From positions 1 through 64,000 of the forward strand of contig JAAYTB010000159.1 of the NCBI GenBank assembly GCA_012523855.1: a DNA stretch of 64,000 nucleotides, in the 5' to 3' direction. A program made the position numbers and the translations under genes. The stretch is from Clostridia bacterium (GTDB lineage: Bacteria; Bacillota; Clostridia; Clostridiales; Clostridiaceae). Below are positions 1 to 9,066 of this stretch, in pieces. Each line of letters begins with the position of its first letter. The first letter of the stretch is position 1. Under the pieces are notes generated by a model, which made no database searches, was not told where the DNA came from, and saw nothing but the letters and a program-made list of their open reading frames with translations.

Positions 1-2
1 AG

Positions 3-380
3 ATTCCTCTTGAATATGCTAAGGTGTCAAGAAAAAAACGAAAGGTACTAATTACAGATATTATGGATAAGTTAGGTATAAGAGACAAAATGGACAAGTA
101 TCCAACTGAATTATCAGGTGGACAAAATCAACGTGTTGCTATTGCGAGAGCTTTGGTAAATAACCCTAACACCATATTAGCTGATGAACCTACAGGAGCC
201 TTAGATAGAAAGACTTCCCAAGAAGTTATGGATATATTAAAAAGTTTAAATAATGAAGGAAAAACTATTATTGTAGCCACTCATGATGAAAAAGTTGCCG
301 CAAATTGTAAAAGGATAATATGTATGGAGGATGGCAAGATTATCTCGGATAAAAGGATTAAGGAGGAAGTGAATGAATAA
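3..380 (+). CDS. ABC transporter ATP-binding protein, C-terminal part (5' end outside window)
   Basis: The reading frame is open from base 3, so the gene starts before the window and only its last ~125 residues are seen. These hold the ABC signature LSGGQNQRVAIARAL, Walker B with catalytic glutamate (ILADEPTGALD) and the switch histidine (ATHDE). The spacing and the EPTGALD form match the MacB/LolD/YknY subfamily that powers lipoprotein, antimicrobial-peptide or cell-wall-active peptide exporters. Walker A and the permease are not in the window. The end overlaps the next gene by 8 bases, so the two are co-transcribed and probably translationally coupled. The substrate cannot be told. Confidence 0.9.
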   Translation: MPLEYAKVSRKKRKVLITDIMDKLGIRDKMDKYPTELSGGQNQRVAIARALVNNPNTILADEPTGALDRKTSQEVMDILKSLNNEGKTIIVATHDEKVAANCKRIICMEDGKIISDKRIKEEVNE

Positions 381-807
381 AAAGTTTAGGCGTAGAATCA
401 TTAAATTTATTATTGGTATTGTGCTAGTAATTTCTATTATACTTTTGGCTGCAATATTTTTTAGTGTAGGCGATATAAAAAATGCAAGTGGAAACATAAC
501 TAAGCCTGGTCAATCTATTTCTCTTGATTTAGGACGTAGATATGTTAAAGCCTTTTTAGAGTTAGAAGCCACTACTTCCTCTAAAGAAAAAATAAAGTAT
601 TATATAAAGAGTCCAGATAATGAGATTTTAGAACAAGGGGAATTTGATGAAAGTAATAAATTAAGTGTTGATAAACAATATTCTGGCTATAAAGGAACCT
701 GGCATATAGAATTTGAAAATTTACCTGAGGGTGATTACATAAGTTATGAGTATTCATTTAAAGCAATGAATATTGGAAAAAAGGATAGGTTTGACTTACC
801 GAATTAA
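373..807 (+). CDS. Small membrane-anchored protein of unknown function
   Basis: A 144-residue protein: basic N-terminus (MNKKFRRR), one hydrophobic segment at about residues 9-31, then a hydrophilic domain of about 110 residues rich in short beta-like stretches, presumably outside the cell. No lipobox cysteine follows the hydrophobic segment, so it is probably a membrane anchor or an uncleaved signal. It overlaps the ABC ATPase gene by 8 bases, with GGAGG 5-8 bases before the ATG. I do not recognise the family. By position it may be an accessory or immunity-type partner of the transporter, but that is inference. Confidence 0.7.
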   Translation: MNKKFRRRIIKFIIGIVLVISIILLAAIFFSVGDIKNASGNITKPGQSISLDLGRRYVKAFLELEATTSSKEKIKYYIKSPDNEILEQGEFDESNKLSVDKQYSGYKGTWHIEFENLPEGDYISYEYSFKAMNIGKKDRFDLPN

Positions 808-812
808 ATAAT

Positions 813-858
813 AAAAACAAAGTACTTTGGAAGTATCATATCAAAGTACTGTGTTTTT
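813..858. terminator. Bidirectional terminator between convergent genes
   Basis: A 17-bp inverted repeat with one mismatch (arms 813-829 and 842-858, 12-base loop) has an A-run on the left and a T-run on the right. It can therefore end transcription from both the ABC-side operon and ychF. Confidence 0.85.
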
Positions 859-877
859 AATTATTTCATTAAGTTAT

Positions 878-1975
878 TTATACATTAAATCTAAAGTTTA
901 CTACATCCCCGTCCTGCATTATATAATCTTTACCTTCTAGTCTGTAGTAGCCTTTTTCCTTAGCAGCAGCTTCAGAACCACATTCAACTAATTTGTCATA
1001 GCTTACAATTTCAGCTCTTATAAAGCCTCTTTCAATATCAGAGTGTATTTTACCTGCAGCTTGAGGAGCTTTTGTGCCTACCTTAATAGTCCAAGCTCTT
1101 ACTTCCTGTACTCCAGCAGTTAAAAAACTCATTAGACCTAAGAGCTTGTAGCTGGAGCTAATTAGCTTATCTAAACCAGTTTCTTCTAAGCCATAGTCTG
1201 CTAGTAACTCCTTTTTTTCTTCTTCATCTAAGGTAGACAATTCTTCCTCTAGCTTTGCGCAAACTACTATAACTTCAGACTTTTCATTTGAGGCAAATTC
1301 TTTAATTTTCTTAACAAATTCATTTTCTAAATTTCCACTCATTAAGTCATCTTCAGAGATATTAGCTACATATAGTACTGGTTTAGAGGTTAGTAAAAAG
1401 TAACCTTTTATAATTTCACTTTCATCTTCATTTACCTCTAAGGTTCTTACAGGCTTACTTGCTTCTAAATGAGCTTTAATTCTTTCCTGCAAGTCTAATT
1501 CAGCCTTAGCCTGTTTATCTCCAGAACGAGCTAATTTAACAGTTTTCTCCATTCTCCTATCTAAAACTTCAATATCGGAAAAGATAAGTTCAAGATTAAT
1601 AGTTTCAATATCTCTAATAGGGTCTACAGATCCGTCTACATGAACAACATTATCGTCTTTGAAGGCTCTTACTACATGAACGATAGAAGCTACTTCACGA
1701 ATATGAGATAAAAACTTATTTCCAAGGCCTTCTCCCTGGCTTGCACCCTTTACAAGTCCTGCTATATCATAAAATTCTATAGAGGCATGAATTTTTCTTT
1801 TTGTGTTATAAATTTTTTCTAAAACATCTAACCTTTTATCCGGAACTGCAACTACTCCAACATTTGGTTCAATAGTGCAGAAAGGATAATTGGCAGATTC
1901 AGCACCAGCTTGTGTAATTGCATTGAACAATGTACTTTTGCCTACGTTTGGTAAACCAACTATTCCTAACTTCAT
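878..1975 (-). CDS. ychF: Redox-regulated ATPase YchF (Obg-like)
   Basis: A 365-residue P-loop protein of the Obg/TRAFAC class. The P-loop GLPNVGKSTLFNAIT lies at residues 7-21, switch region and G3 DIAGLVKGASQGEGLGNKFL near 70-90. A coiled-coil insertion spans about 140-180, and a C-terminal TGS domain ends DGDVVNFRFNV. YchF prefers ATP to GTP and associates with ribosomes and the stress response; length is normal for the family. AAAGGA lies upstream of the ATG. It is a single gene between two terminating or diverging units, and its identity is secure. Confidence 0.97.
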   Translation of the reverse strand: MKLGIVGLPNVGKSTLFNAITQAGAESANYPFCTIEPNVGVVAVPDKRLDVLEKIYNTKRKIHASIEFYDIAGLVKGASQGEGLGNKFLSHIREVASIVHVVRAFKDDNVVHVDGSVDPIRDIETINLELIFSDIEVLDRRMEKTVKLARSGDKQAKAELDLQERIKAHLEASKPVRTLEVNEDESEIIKGYFLLTSKPVLYVANISEDDLMSGNLENEFVKKIKEFASNEKSEVIVVCAKLEEELSTLDEEEKKELLADYGLEETGLDKLISSSYKLLGLMSFLTAGVQEVRAWTIKVGTKAPQAAGKIHSDIERGFIRAEIVSYDKLVECGSEAAAKEKGYYRLEGKDYIMQDGDVVNFRFNV

Positions 1976-2109
1976 CTATGTACATTCCTTTCTTAACTAA
2001 ATCTTTCATTGTATGATACCAATTTTTAATTATACCCCAGCAGCAAGTTTATTTCAACTTTCATTATCAATTTAAAAAGGCTGTATTCATTAAGGACTTT
2101 GTGGCAAAA

Positions 2110-2115
2110 TATAAT
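2110..2115 (+). promoter_or_regulatory. Possible -10 box upstream of the M16 pair
   Basis: A perfect TATAAT lies 90 bases before the first M16 gene and just before an A/G-rich leader. No good -35 box sits 16-18 bases upstream (closest is TTCATT), so this is only a candidate. Confidence 0.3.
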
Positions 2116-2169
2116 ATATGTAACTAGAATATTGAGGAAGAAAGAAAAATAGGAAGGAGGAGAGTATTG

Positions 2170-2217
2170 ATGTATTTGTCTAAAATACATCATACAAGAA
2201 AATTATGGACAACATAA
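2170..2217 (+). CDS. Possible 15-codon leader peptide before the M16 pair
   Basis: An ATG 9 bases after a strong AGGAGG (2155-2160) opens a 15-codon frame, MYLSKIHHTRKLWTT, that stops at 2215-2217, 10 bases inside the next gene. The next gene's own ATG at 2205 has no Shine-Dalgarno sequence close by. A perfect 9-bp hairpin (2169-2177 with 2183-2191) covers the leader start. A translated leader coupled to the downstream start explains the layout, but nothing proves that it is translated. Confidence 0.35.
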   Translation: MYLSKIHHTRKLWTT

Positions 2218-3425
2218 ATATTATTAAATCGGAAAAGTTTAAAAACAATGCTATTTCTTTAGTTATACCTTTGGAACTAGATGATAGAGTTACAGAATAT
2301 AATTTAATAGCAGCTCTTTTAAAGAGAGGTACTAAGAACTATCCTAGTAGCAAGGCTATATGGGAACATCTGCAAAATCTTTATGGAGCAGTTTTTGATA
2401 TTGTAGTAACAAAGAAAGGTGAAAAACTATTCTTAAATTTCTACATACAGTGTATAAATGACATCTATGCTCTAGAAGGAGAAGCTTTATTAAAGGAAGC
2501 TTTGGATTTTCTTTATGAAGTAGTTAATAATCCTTTAGTTAGTGAAAAGGGATTTGATGAAAGTTATTTTGAAACAGAGAAGGAAAACTTAAAGGTCTTA
2601 ATAAATTCCAGAATGGATAACAAAGATAGCTATGCCTTGGAGAGGGTGCAGGAGATAATAACAGAAGGGGAGCCCTACTCTATATATAAATATGGTGATA
2701 TAGAAAGGTTGCAAGCTATTAAAAATAAGGATTTGCCTTCCCTTTGGCAGGAGATCTACAATAACAGTCCTAGGTTTCTTTTTGCCTGTGGAAATATTGA
2801 TGAAAAGGCACTTGGAGATAAGGTTTCCTTGTTGTCCAATAATACAGGAAAGGAAATAAGTATTCCTAAGACTTCCTTTAAGGGAGAGGTTAAAGAGATA
2901 AAAGAAGTTATGGATGTAAATCAAGGAAAACTCTGTTTAGGTTACAGAACTAATACAACTATATTCAATGGTGATTACTTCGGTCTTTCTGTTATGAACT
3001 CTATATTAGGGGGAGGGACCCATTCAAAGCTCTTTAATGAAGTTAGAGAAAAAAATAGCTTAGCCTATTACAGTTATTCCTTTATAGAAAAATTTAAGGG
3101 TCTACTTATAGTATCCTGCGGTATAGATTCTAGCAATTATGAAAAGGCAACTACAATTTGCAAGTCTCAAATGGAAGCAATAAAAGCTGGAAAGATTAGC
3201 AAGGAAGAAATAAATAGTGCAAAGAAAAAGCTTATTAGTGATCTAAGAACTATAACAGATTCTCAATATTCCTTTATGGATTATATATCAACCCTAAGAG
3301 CTTATGGTATAGAGTACAAGATCGAGGATATACTTAGTGAATTAGATAAGGTTGATATAGACAGAGTGGTTCAATGTGCAAATACTATAGAACTGAATGC
3401 AGTTTACTTTATGACAAAGGAATAG
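2205..3425 (+). CDS. M16 peptidase-like protein, YmfF type (no zinc motif)
   Basis: A 406-residue protein of the insulinase/processing-peptidase fold. It has the family phrase RGTKNYPSSKAI near residue 40 and the second-domain motif LGGGTHSKLFNEVREKNSLAYY near 270-290. It lacks the HxxEH zinc site, as is usual for the YmfF half of YmfF/YmfH pairs, so it is likely the non-catalytic partner. The next gene, 15 bases downstream, keeps the zinc site. The pair has been linked by name to 5-aminopentanol modification of EF-P, and efp lies 30 kb away in this window. The ATG has no nearby ribosome site (see the leader peptide). Confidence 0.85.
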   Translation: MDNINIIKSEKFKNNAISLVIPLELDDRVTEYNLIAALLKRGTKNYPSSKAIWEHLQNLYGAVFDIVVTKKGEKLFLNFYIQCINDIYALEGEALLKEALDFLYEVVNNPLVSEKGFDESYFETEKENLKVLINSRMDNKDSYALERVQEIITEGEPYSIYKYGDIERLQAIKNKDLPSLWQEIYNNSPRFLFACGNIDEKALGDKVSLLSNNTGKEISIPKTSFKGEVKEIKEVMDVNQGKLCLGYRTNTTIFNGDYFGLSVMNSILGGGTHSKLFNEVREKNSLAYYSYSFIEKFKGLLIVSCGIDSSNYEKATTICKSQMEAIKAGKISKEEINSAKKKLISDLRTITDSQYSFMDYISTLRAYGIEYKIEDILSELDKVDIDRVVQCANTIELNAVYFMTKE

Positions 3426-3440
3426 AAAGGAAGTGATTAC

Positions 3441-4706
3441 ATGTTGGAAAGAGTATATTTTGATGCTATAAAGGAAGAAATGTACACAGGAGTTATTAAT
3501 GGCCTCAGAACTTATGTTATACCAAAGAAAGGTTATACAAAGAGCTTTGCCATGCTTACTACCAAGTTTGGATCAAATGATATAGAGTTTTCTAAAAAGG
3601 GAGGACCTATGAAGGAATATCCAAAGGGTATTGCTCATTTTTTAGAACATAAGCTCTTTGAAGAGAAGGAAGGTAACATATTTACTAGGTTTGCAGAAAT
3701 GGGAGCTTCTCCTAATGCCTATACCAGTGCCCAGATAACTACCTATTATTTTACTTGTACTGAAGGTTTCAATGAGAACTTGGAACTTCTTGTGCGCTTT
3801 GTATATAATCCTTATCTAACTGAGGAGAATGTAAATAAGGAAAAGGGGATTATAGAACAAGAAATTAGAATGTATGAAGACAATCCAGGCTTTAGAGTGT
3901 ACTTTAATGCGCTAGAAAGCATGTATCATAGCCATCCTGTTCGGTATGATATAGCTGGAACAGTAGAGTCAATTTATGAAATAACACCTGAACTTTTGTA
4001 TGACTGCTATAATACCTTCTATGTGCCAGAAAATATGGTGATGACAATAGTAGGAGATGTAGATATAGGAGCTATAGAAAAAATCCTGGCAAAAACAGTG
4101 CCTCAAGATAGGGACTCAGCAGATTTTACTGTAAGGAAGTATAGGGAGGAACCCGTAGTTAATCAAAGAAAAGTACATAAGAAAATGGGTCTAAGCATAC
4201 CAAACTTTATAATAGGCTTTAAGGATGACACACAGGGTCTTGATAAAAAGAACTACATTAGAAGAAAGTTGCAGATGGACGTAATTGGTAGACTTCTCTT
4301 TAGCAGAAGTTCATACTTATATGAAGAAATGTACAGTAGTGGTTTAATAAATGAAAGTTTTAGTTATGAATATGCTTTAGAAGAAGATTATTGCCATCTA
4401 ATAATAGGTGGAGAGAGCAGGGAAGCAGAAAAGGTTATGGAAAAAATTAAGGAGTACGTAAAAGAAAAGGCTGATATAGTAAATAGCCAGGACTTTCTAA
4501 GAGTAAAGAAAATGATGGTAGGTTCTTTTATAAGTAGGTTTAACAATATAGAAGGCCTTGGAAACTTTATAAAAGACTATTTTATAAGAGGAGTTAATCC
4601 CTTTGATTATTACGAGATCTTAAAGGATATTAATGAGGATGAAGTTGCCAAAAGACTGCAGTATTTAAGCAATGATGATAGATGGTGTATATCAATTATC
4701 GATTAA
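3441..4706 (+). CDS. M16 family zinc metallopeptidase, YmfH type
   Basis: A 421-residue insulinase-family peptidase. The inverted zinc motif HFLEH lies at residues 66-70 (His66 and His70 bind zinc, Glu69 catalyses), and the downstream zinc-ligand glutamate lies in IIEQEIRMYED. The motif ASPNAYTS follows at about 90-97. It is probably a heterodimer with the preceding YmfF-like protein. AAAGGAAGTG stands before the ATG. A terminator follows, so the pair is its own unit. Its natural substrate is not established. Confidence 0.92.
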   Translation: MLERVYFDAIKEEMYTGVINGLRTYVIPKKGYTKSFAMLTTKFGSNDIEFSKKGGPMKEYPKGIAHFLEHKLFEEKEGNIFTRFAEMGASPNAYTSAQITTYYFTCTEGFNENLELLVRFVYNPYLTEENVNKEKGIIEQEIRMYEDNPGFRVYFNALESMYHSHPVRYDIAGTVESIYEITPELLYDCYNTFYVPENMVMTIVGDVDIGAIEKILAKTVPQDRDSADFTVRKYREEPVVNQRKVHKKMGLSIPNFIIGFKDDTQGLDKKNYIRRKLQMDVIGRLLFSRSSYLYEEMYSSGLINESFSYEYALEEDYCHLIIGGESREAEKVMEKIKEYVKEKADIVNSQDFLRVKKMMVGSFISRFNNIEGLGNFIKDYFIRGVNPFDYYEILKDINEDEVAKRLQYLSNDDRWCISIID

Positions 4707-4729
4707 AATAAAAAAATAATTTTTTTAAA

Positions 4730-4765
4730 AAAACCCTTCAAAAAAAGAAGGGTTTTTTATTTTTA
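4730..4765 (+). terminator. Rho-independent terminator after the M16 pair
   Basis: Inverted repeat AACCCTTC / GAAGGGTT (4732-4739, 4747-4754) followed by a long T-rich tail. Confidence 0.9.
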
Positions 4766-4782
4766 TATAGAATTATATGATT

Positions 4783-4830
4783 AAGTGGTTGAAAGTGGAG
4801 CGAAGTGGAGTGAATTTCATTAAAAGTGGA
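4783..4830 (+). promoter_or_regulatory. MraZ box: phased AAGTGG repeats before mraZ
   Basis: The hexamer AAGTGG occurs at 4783, 4793, 4803 and 4824, i.e. spacings of 10, 10 and 21 bases, so all copies face one side of the helix. The three right-hand copies extend to AAGTGGAG. MraZ is known to bind short direct repeats with a 10-bp period upstream of its own gene: TGGGN-type in E. coli, AAAGTG-type in Mollicutes. This is therefore very likely the autoregulatory operator of the dcw operon. The promoter itself is unclear; TATAAA at 4838 is one candidate -10 box. Confidence 0.8.
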
Positions 4831-4913
4831 GTAAGTTTATAAAAAAATCATAGATATCAAAAAATAAATTAAGGCTTGGATTTTGATGTCTAATAATCAT
4901 TCTGAGGTGTAAT

Positions 4914-5342
4914 ATGTTTATAGGTGAGTATCAACATGCCATTGATAATAAGAATAGAATGATTATACCATCTAAGTTTAGAGAAGAATTAGGGACAAGC
5001 TTTGTTATTACAAAAGGATTAGATGGTTGTTTATATGCTTACACCATGGATGAGTGGAAAATAATGGAAGAGAAGTTAAAGAAGCTTCCGCTTACCAGTA
5101 AAGATGCCAGAGCATTTGTTAGATTCTTTTTTTCAGGAGCTAACGAAGTAGGGCCAGACAAACAAGGAAGGGTACTTATTCCTCAAAATTTATTGGAATA
5201 TGCCGGAATTGAAAAGGAAATAGTAAGTATAGGCGTATCTACAAGAATTGAAATTTGGAGTAAGGCAAGATGGGATGAATACAATAATTCAGACATTAAT
5301 TTCGATGAGATTGCCGAAAAGATGAGCGAATTAGGCATATAA
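4914..5342 (+). CDS. mraZ: Transcriptional regulator MraZ
   Basis: A 142-residue protein with two AbrB-like SpoVT half-domains, recognised by [21 protein letters not shown] at the N-terminus (conserved DxKxRxxxP) and [20 protein letters not shown] in the second half (DxxGRxxIP). MraZ forms ring-shaped oligomers that bind direct repeats upstream of the dcw operon; such repeats are present here at 4783-4830. GAGGTG precedes the ATG. First gene of the dcw cluster, 12 bases from rsmH. Confidence 0.96.
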   Translation: MFIGEYQHAIDNKNRMIIPSKFREELGTSFVITKGLDGCLYAYTMDEWKIMEEKLKKLPLTSKDARAFVRFFFSGANEVGPDKQGRVLIPQNLLEYAGIEKEIVSIGVSTRIEIWSKARWDEYNNSDINFDEIAEKMSELGI

Positions 5343-5354
5343 GAGGGGAAGAGT

Positions 5355-6296
5355 ATGGAATTTAAACACATCAGCATCATGGCTGAACAATGTATTGAAG
5401 GATTAAATATTGAAGAAAATGGAATATATGTGGATTGCACTCTTGGTGGAGGAGGTCATTCAAGTTATATTTTGCAAAAGCTATCAGCAGAAGGAAGACT
5501 AATAGGTATAGATCAAGATATGGAAGCTATAAATGCTGCTAAGGCCAGATTAAGCCAGTATAAAAATGTTACCTATGTTAATGATAATTTTAGAAACATA
5601 AAAAATGTTTTAAATAATTTAGGCATAGAAAAGGTTGATGGCATATTAGCAGATTTAGGTGTATCTTCTTATCAATTAGACAATGCTGACAGAGGTTTTA
5701 GCTATATGAATGATGCGCCTCTTGATATGAGAATGAATAGGGACCAAGAGTTCAGTGCCTATGATCTTGTAAATGGTTACAGTGAAGAAGAGCTTGAAAA
5801 AATAATAAGGAATTATGGAGAGGAAAGGTTTGCTAGAAGAATAGCTAGATTCATAGTAGACAGAAGAGCTAAGAAGACCATAGAAAGTACTTTTGAATTA
5901 GTAGATATTATTAAGGCAGCCATACCAGCAAAGGCTAGAAGGGAAGGTCCTCATCCAGCTAAGAGAACTTTTCAAGCTATAAGAATCGAAGTAAACGGCG
6001 AATTGGAAATCTTAAATAGGTTTGTTGAAGATGGAGTGAACAACTTGGCAGAAGGTGGACGCATAGCAATAATAACATTCCACTCTTTAGAAGATAGAAT
6101 TATAAAGCTGAAGTTTAGGGAATTGGCAAATCCCTGCACCTGTCCTTCAGACTTTCCTATTTGCCAGTGTGGTAAAAAACCTTTGTTGAAGGTGATAACT
6201 AGAAAACCAATAGAACCAACAGAAGATGAAGTTGAAGTAAATCCTAGAAGTAGAAGTGCCAAATTAAGAATAGCTGAGCGAATATATACAAGATAA
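5355..6296 (+). CDS. rsmH: 16S rRNA m4C1402 methyltransferase RsmH (MraW)
   Basis: A 313-residue SAM-dependent methyltransferase that N4-methylates C1402 of 16S rRNA. It begins [15 protein letters not shown], has the SAM motif [13 protein letters not shown] (about 29-41), [14 protein letters not shown] (about 96-110), and the C-terminal [14 protein letters not shown] typical of the family. An unusual detail is a cysteine-rich stretch near residues 258-272 ([13 protein letters not shown]), common in clostridial RsmH. Second gene of the dcw cluster. Confidence 0.98.
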   Translation: MEFKHISIMAEQCIEGLNIEENGIYVDCTLGGGGHSSYILQKLSAEGRLIGIDQDMEAINAAKARLSQYKNVTYVNDNFRNIKNVLNNLGIEKVDGILADLGVSSYQLDNADRGFSYMNDAPLDMRMNRDQEFSAYDLVNGYSEEELEKIIRNYGEERFARRIARFIVDRRAKKTIESTFELVDIIKAAIPAKARREGPHPAKRTFQAIRIEVNGELEILNRFVEDGVNNLAEGGRIAIITFHSLEDRIIKLKFRELANPCTCPSDFPICQCGKKPLLKVITRKPIEPTEDEVEVNPRSRSAKLRIAERIYTR

Positions 6297-6335
6297 ATAT
6301 TATGGTAGTTATATTTTGTGTGTGGGGTGAATAAA

Positions 6336-6836
6336 TTGTTAGAGGATAAGAAAATAGGATACGTAAGAGGTAGTGCCGCTCTAGCTCCAAGGAGACAGGA
6401 AAAAGAACCAAATAGACAAAGGGACTATGAAAAATTAAGAAAGTCTAAAATTGAAAGAGAAAATAGATTAAAGCATAAAAAAAATATGCAGAAGAGAAGG
6501 GTTCTTAAAACCATAGTAACCATTTTTATTGCTGGAATCGGTCTTATGTATAATGAAGGAAGAATATATGAAAAGCAACAGAGAATTATTGAAATAAACA
6601 ATGATATAAAATTAGTTAATCAGCAAATTGAAGATACTAAGTTTCAATTACTTAAGTTAAATAGTGTAGCTAATATTAAGGAAACTGCAGACAATGAACT
6701 TAATATGACAATACCAAAGAACACAGAAGCAGTTTATGTTGACTTTAGTAAAAATAATTTTGCAGAAGTACCCCAGGAGGAAAAAGAGAGTTTCGCTGAA
6801 GAAGTTTTAGGCAAGATTAAAAGTCTATTATTTTAG
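6336..6836 (+). CDS. ftsL: FtsL-like division protein
   Basis: A 166-residue bitopic protein. The basic N-terminal tail is about 50 residues, followed by a single membrane segment (TIVTIFIAGIGLMYNEG) and an extracytoplasmic coiled coil (QRIIEINNDIKLVNQQIEDTK). The position between rsmH and a PASTA transpeptidase, and this topology, fit FtsL/DivIC, which forms a complex with FtsQ/DivIB. I chose TTG at 6336 because GGGGTG (6324-6329) sits 6 bases before it; an upstream GTG at 6318 would put the ribosome site inside the gene. Sequence alone gives weak identity, as is usual for FtsL. Confidence 0.8.
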   Translation: MLEDKKIGYVRGSAALAPRRQEKEPNRQRDYEKLRKSKIERENRLKHKKNMQKRRVLKTIVTIFIAGIGLMYNEGRIYEKQQRIIEINNDIKLVNQQIEDTKFQLLKLNSVANIKETADNELNMTIPKNTEAVYVDFSKNNFAEVPQEEKESFAEEVLGKIKSLLF

Positions 6837-6850
6837 CGGGGGTTGATGCA

Positions 6851-9052
6851 TTGAGCAAAAAAAACTATAGAGATACAGTGATAATAAAACGAAGAATGCT
6901 CATTTCTATGGGTGTTCTTACCGTTTTATTTTTTTCATTAAGCTTAAGATTATTTTATGTTATGGTAGTGCAATCTAACAAATATAAAGCACTAGCTATA
7001 GAACAATGGACAAATGAAGTAAAAATAGATGGCAGAAGAGGAAGTATATTTGATAGAAATGGTAATGAATTAGCTGTCAGTGCAAATGTTTATAGAGTGG
7101 ATTTAGCTATGAATACCATTAGGTCCTATGTTAAGAAAAATAATTTAACCTTTGAAATTATAGCACCTAAAATTGCTGAAGCTTTGGATATGGACACAGA
7201 GAAGGTTTTGAAGGAGCTATATAAAACACTGCCTAGTGGTAAGGATAGAGGGTCTGCCACTTTAGCCAGAAGAATTGATAAGGAAAAGGCTGACAAGGTA
7301 AGAGATCTTAAGATAAATGGAGTGCTGGTATCTCCGGATACTCAGAGATATTATCCGAAAAATAACTTTTTAGCTCATGTTTTAGGTACTACAAATTCCG
7401 ATGGTTATGGTCTTGCAGGAGTAGAATTACAGTATAATAGTGTTTTGAAGGGGATTCCTGGTTTGAGAATCACAGAAACAGATAGAAGGAGCGATGAGCT
7501 GCCATATACTATATCAGACTTTACTAAACCTGTAGATGGGAAGAATTTAATTTTAACTATAGATTCTACTATTCAAGGTTTTGCAGAAAAGGCGGCGGAG
7601 CAAGCCCTAAATGACAATAAGGCAAAAGCTGTGTCTATTATGGTAATGGACCCTAAAACTGGCGAAATATTGGCTATGGCAAACAAGCCGGATTTTAATC
7701 CAAATAAGCCTAGAGAAGGGGCTAACACTGCAGATGAAATGGCTAAACTTTGGAGAAATAGAATGGTAAGTGATACATATGAGCCTGGATCTATTTTTAA
7801 AGTTTATACAGCTATTGCTGCTATGGAAAAGGGCTTAGTTTCTGAATCAGATACTTTTAATTGTGGCGGTAGTAGAAAGGTTGCAAATAGGACAATCCGT
7901 TGCTGGAAGAGAACTGGTCATGGAGAACAAAATTTTGTTGAAATATTGGAAAATTCCTGCAATGTTGGCTTCATGGAATTAGGGGAGAGATTACAGGCAG
8001 AAGGGTTAAATGAGTATATTAATAAGTTTGGCTTCGGTAAAAAAACTGCCATTGACCTTCCTGGTGAGGCCAGAGGTATAGTGAAGAAGACTAAGGATAT
8101 CACCACAGTAGACCTGGCTACCATTTCCTTTGGTCAGAGTAATACTGTTACACCAATCCAGTACATGACAGCCTTTAATGCTATTGCCAATGGCGGTGTA
8201 ATGGTGACACCTCACATAATGAAAGCTGTAACCCATGTTAACGAAAAAAATCAGATGATTATAGATGAAACTTTTGAAACTTATAGTAAGAATTACGAAA
8301 AGAAGCAGATAGTTTCAAAAGAACAAGCAGATTTACTATGTTCTTACTTGGAGAAGGTTGTATCTGAAGGTGGTGGTAAAAATGCCTTTATTGACGGATA
8401 TCATATAGGCGGAAAAACCGGTACCGCCCAGAAGGTAAATCCTCAGACTGGTACATATGGAGCTGGGAAATATGTAGCCTCCTTTGCAGGTATGGCTCCT
8501 GTAGATGATCCTAAGGTAACAGTTTTTATATCCATTGATGAACCAGACCCTTCCAAGTATTACGCAGGGCAAATTGCAGCACCAGTAGCTAAACAAGTCT
8601 TTTTTGATATATTTAATTATCTTTCAATTAAGGGTGACGTATCTATTGAAGATACAATGCGTAGTATGCAAAAAGATGTCTTATTACCAGATTTAAGAGG
8701 CATGAAAAAAAGTGAAGCTAGCAGGGCTTTAAAAGAAATAAATCTGGAATATGAAATAGAGGGTGAAGGTGAAGTTATCAGTGATATGACACCAAAACCT
8801 GGATATACGGTAAAAGAAGGAGATAAAATTATTCTTTACACTACCAATGGTGGAAACTATAATAAAGATGTAGTGATACCAGACTTAACTGGTTATACTC
8901 AAGAAGAAGCTGAAACGGTATTAAGTAATTTAGGACTAGAATCTCAGTTTATAGGCGAAGGGCTAGTGGCAGACCAAAATATATCGCCGGGTAAAACTGT
9001 TCGGAAAGGGACTAGCTTAATCTTTGAACTGGATATAATTGGTGGCGATTAA
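6851..9052 (+). CDS. Class B penicillin-binding protein with two PASTA domains (FtsI/SpoVD type)
   Basis: A 733-residue transpeptidase: short cytoplasmic tail, membrane segment at about 17-40, dimerisation domain (GRRGSIFDRNG, YYPKNNFLAHVLG), then the D,D-transpeptidase domain. The active-site tetrad is SIFK (Ser314), followed by ENSCN and GGKTGTAQ. Two C-terminal PASTA domains start at VLLPDLRGMKKSEA and VVIPDLTGYTQEEA. It cross-links septal peptidoglycan with its SEDS partner (13094-14212). Two PASTA domains resemble B. subtilis PbpB; clostridial homologues here are often called SpoVD, so division versus spore-cortex use is not settled. The start is TTG after a GGGGG ribosome site. Confidence 0.93.
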   Translation: MSKKNYRDTVIIKRRMLISMGVLTVLFFSLSLRLFYVMVVQSNKYKALAIEQWTNEVKIDGRRGSIFDRNGNELAVSANVYRVDLAMNTIRSYVKKNNLTFEIIAPKIAEALDMDTEKVLKELYKTLPSGKDRGSATLARRIDKEKADKVRDLKINGVLVSPDTQRYYPKNNFLAHVLGTTNSDGYGLAGVELQYNSVLKGIPGLRITETDRRSDELPYTISDFTKPVDGKNLILTIDSTIQGFAEKAAEQALNDNKAKAVSIMVMDPKTGEILAMANKPDFNPNKPREGANTADEMAKLWRNRMVSDTYEPGSIFKVYTAIAAMEKGLVSESDTFNCGGSRKVANRTIRCWKRTGHGEQNFVEILENSCNVGFMELGERLQAEGLNEYINKFGFGKKTAIDLPGEARGIVKKTKDITTVDLATISFGQSNTVTPIQYMTAFNAIANGGVMVTPHIMKAVTHVNEKNQMIIDETFETYSKNYEKKQIVSKEQADLLCSYLEKVVSEGGGKNAFIDGYHIGGKTGTAQKVNPQTGTYGAGKYVASFAGMAPVDDPKVTVFISIDEPDPSKYYAGQIAAPVAKQVFFDIFNYLSIKGDVSIEDTMRSMQKDVLLPDLRGMKKSEASRALKEINLEYEIEGEGEVISDMTPKPGYTVKEGDKIILYTTNGGNYNKDVVIPDLTGYTQEEAETVLSNLGLESQFIGEGLVADQNISPGKTVRKGTSLIFELDIIGGD

Positions 9053-9066
9053 AAAATCTATCTAAA

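Noticed and set aside
1976-2040. Sigma-E-like CATACAAT upstream of ychF on the minus strand
   Set aside because: The -10 match is exact but no good -35 element lies at the right distance, and ychF is a housekeeping gene.
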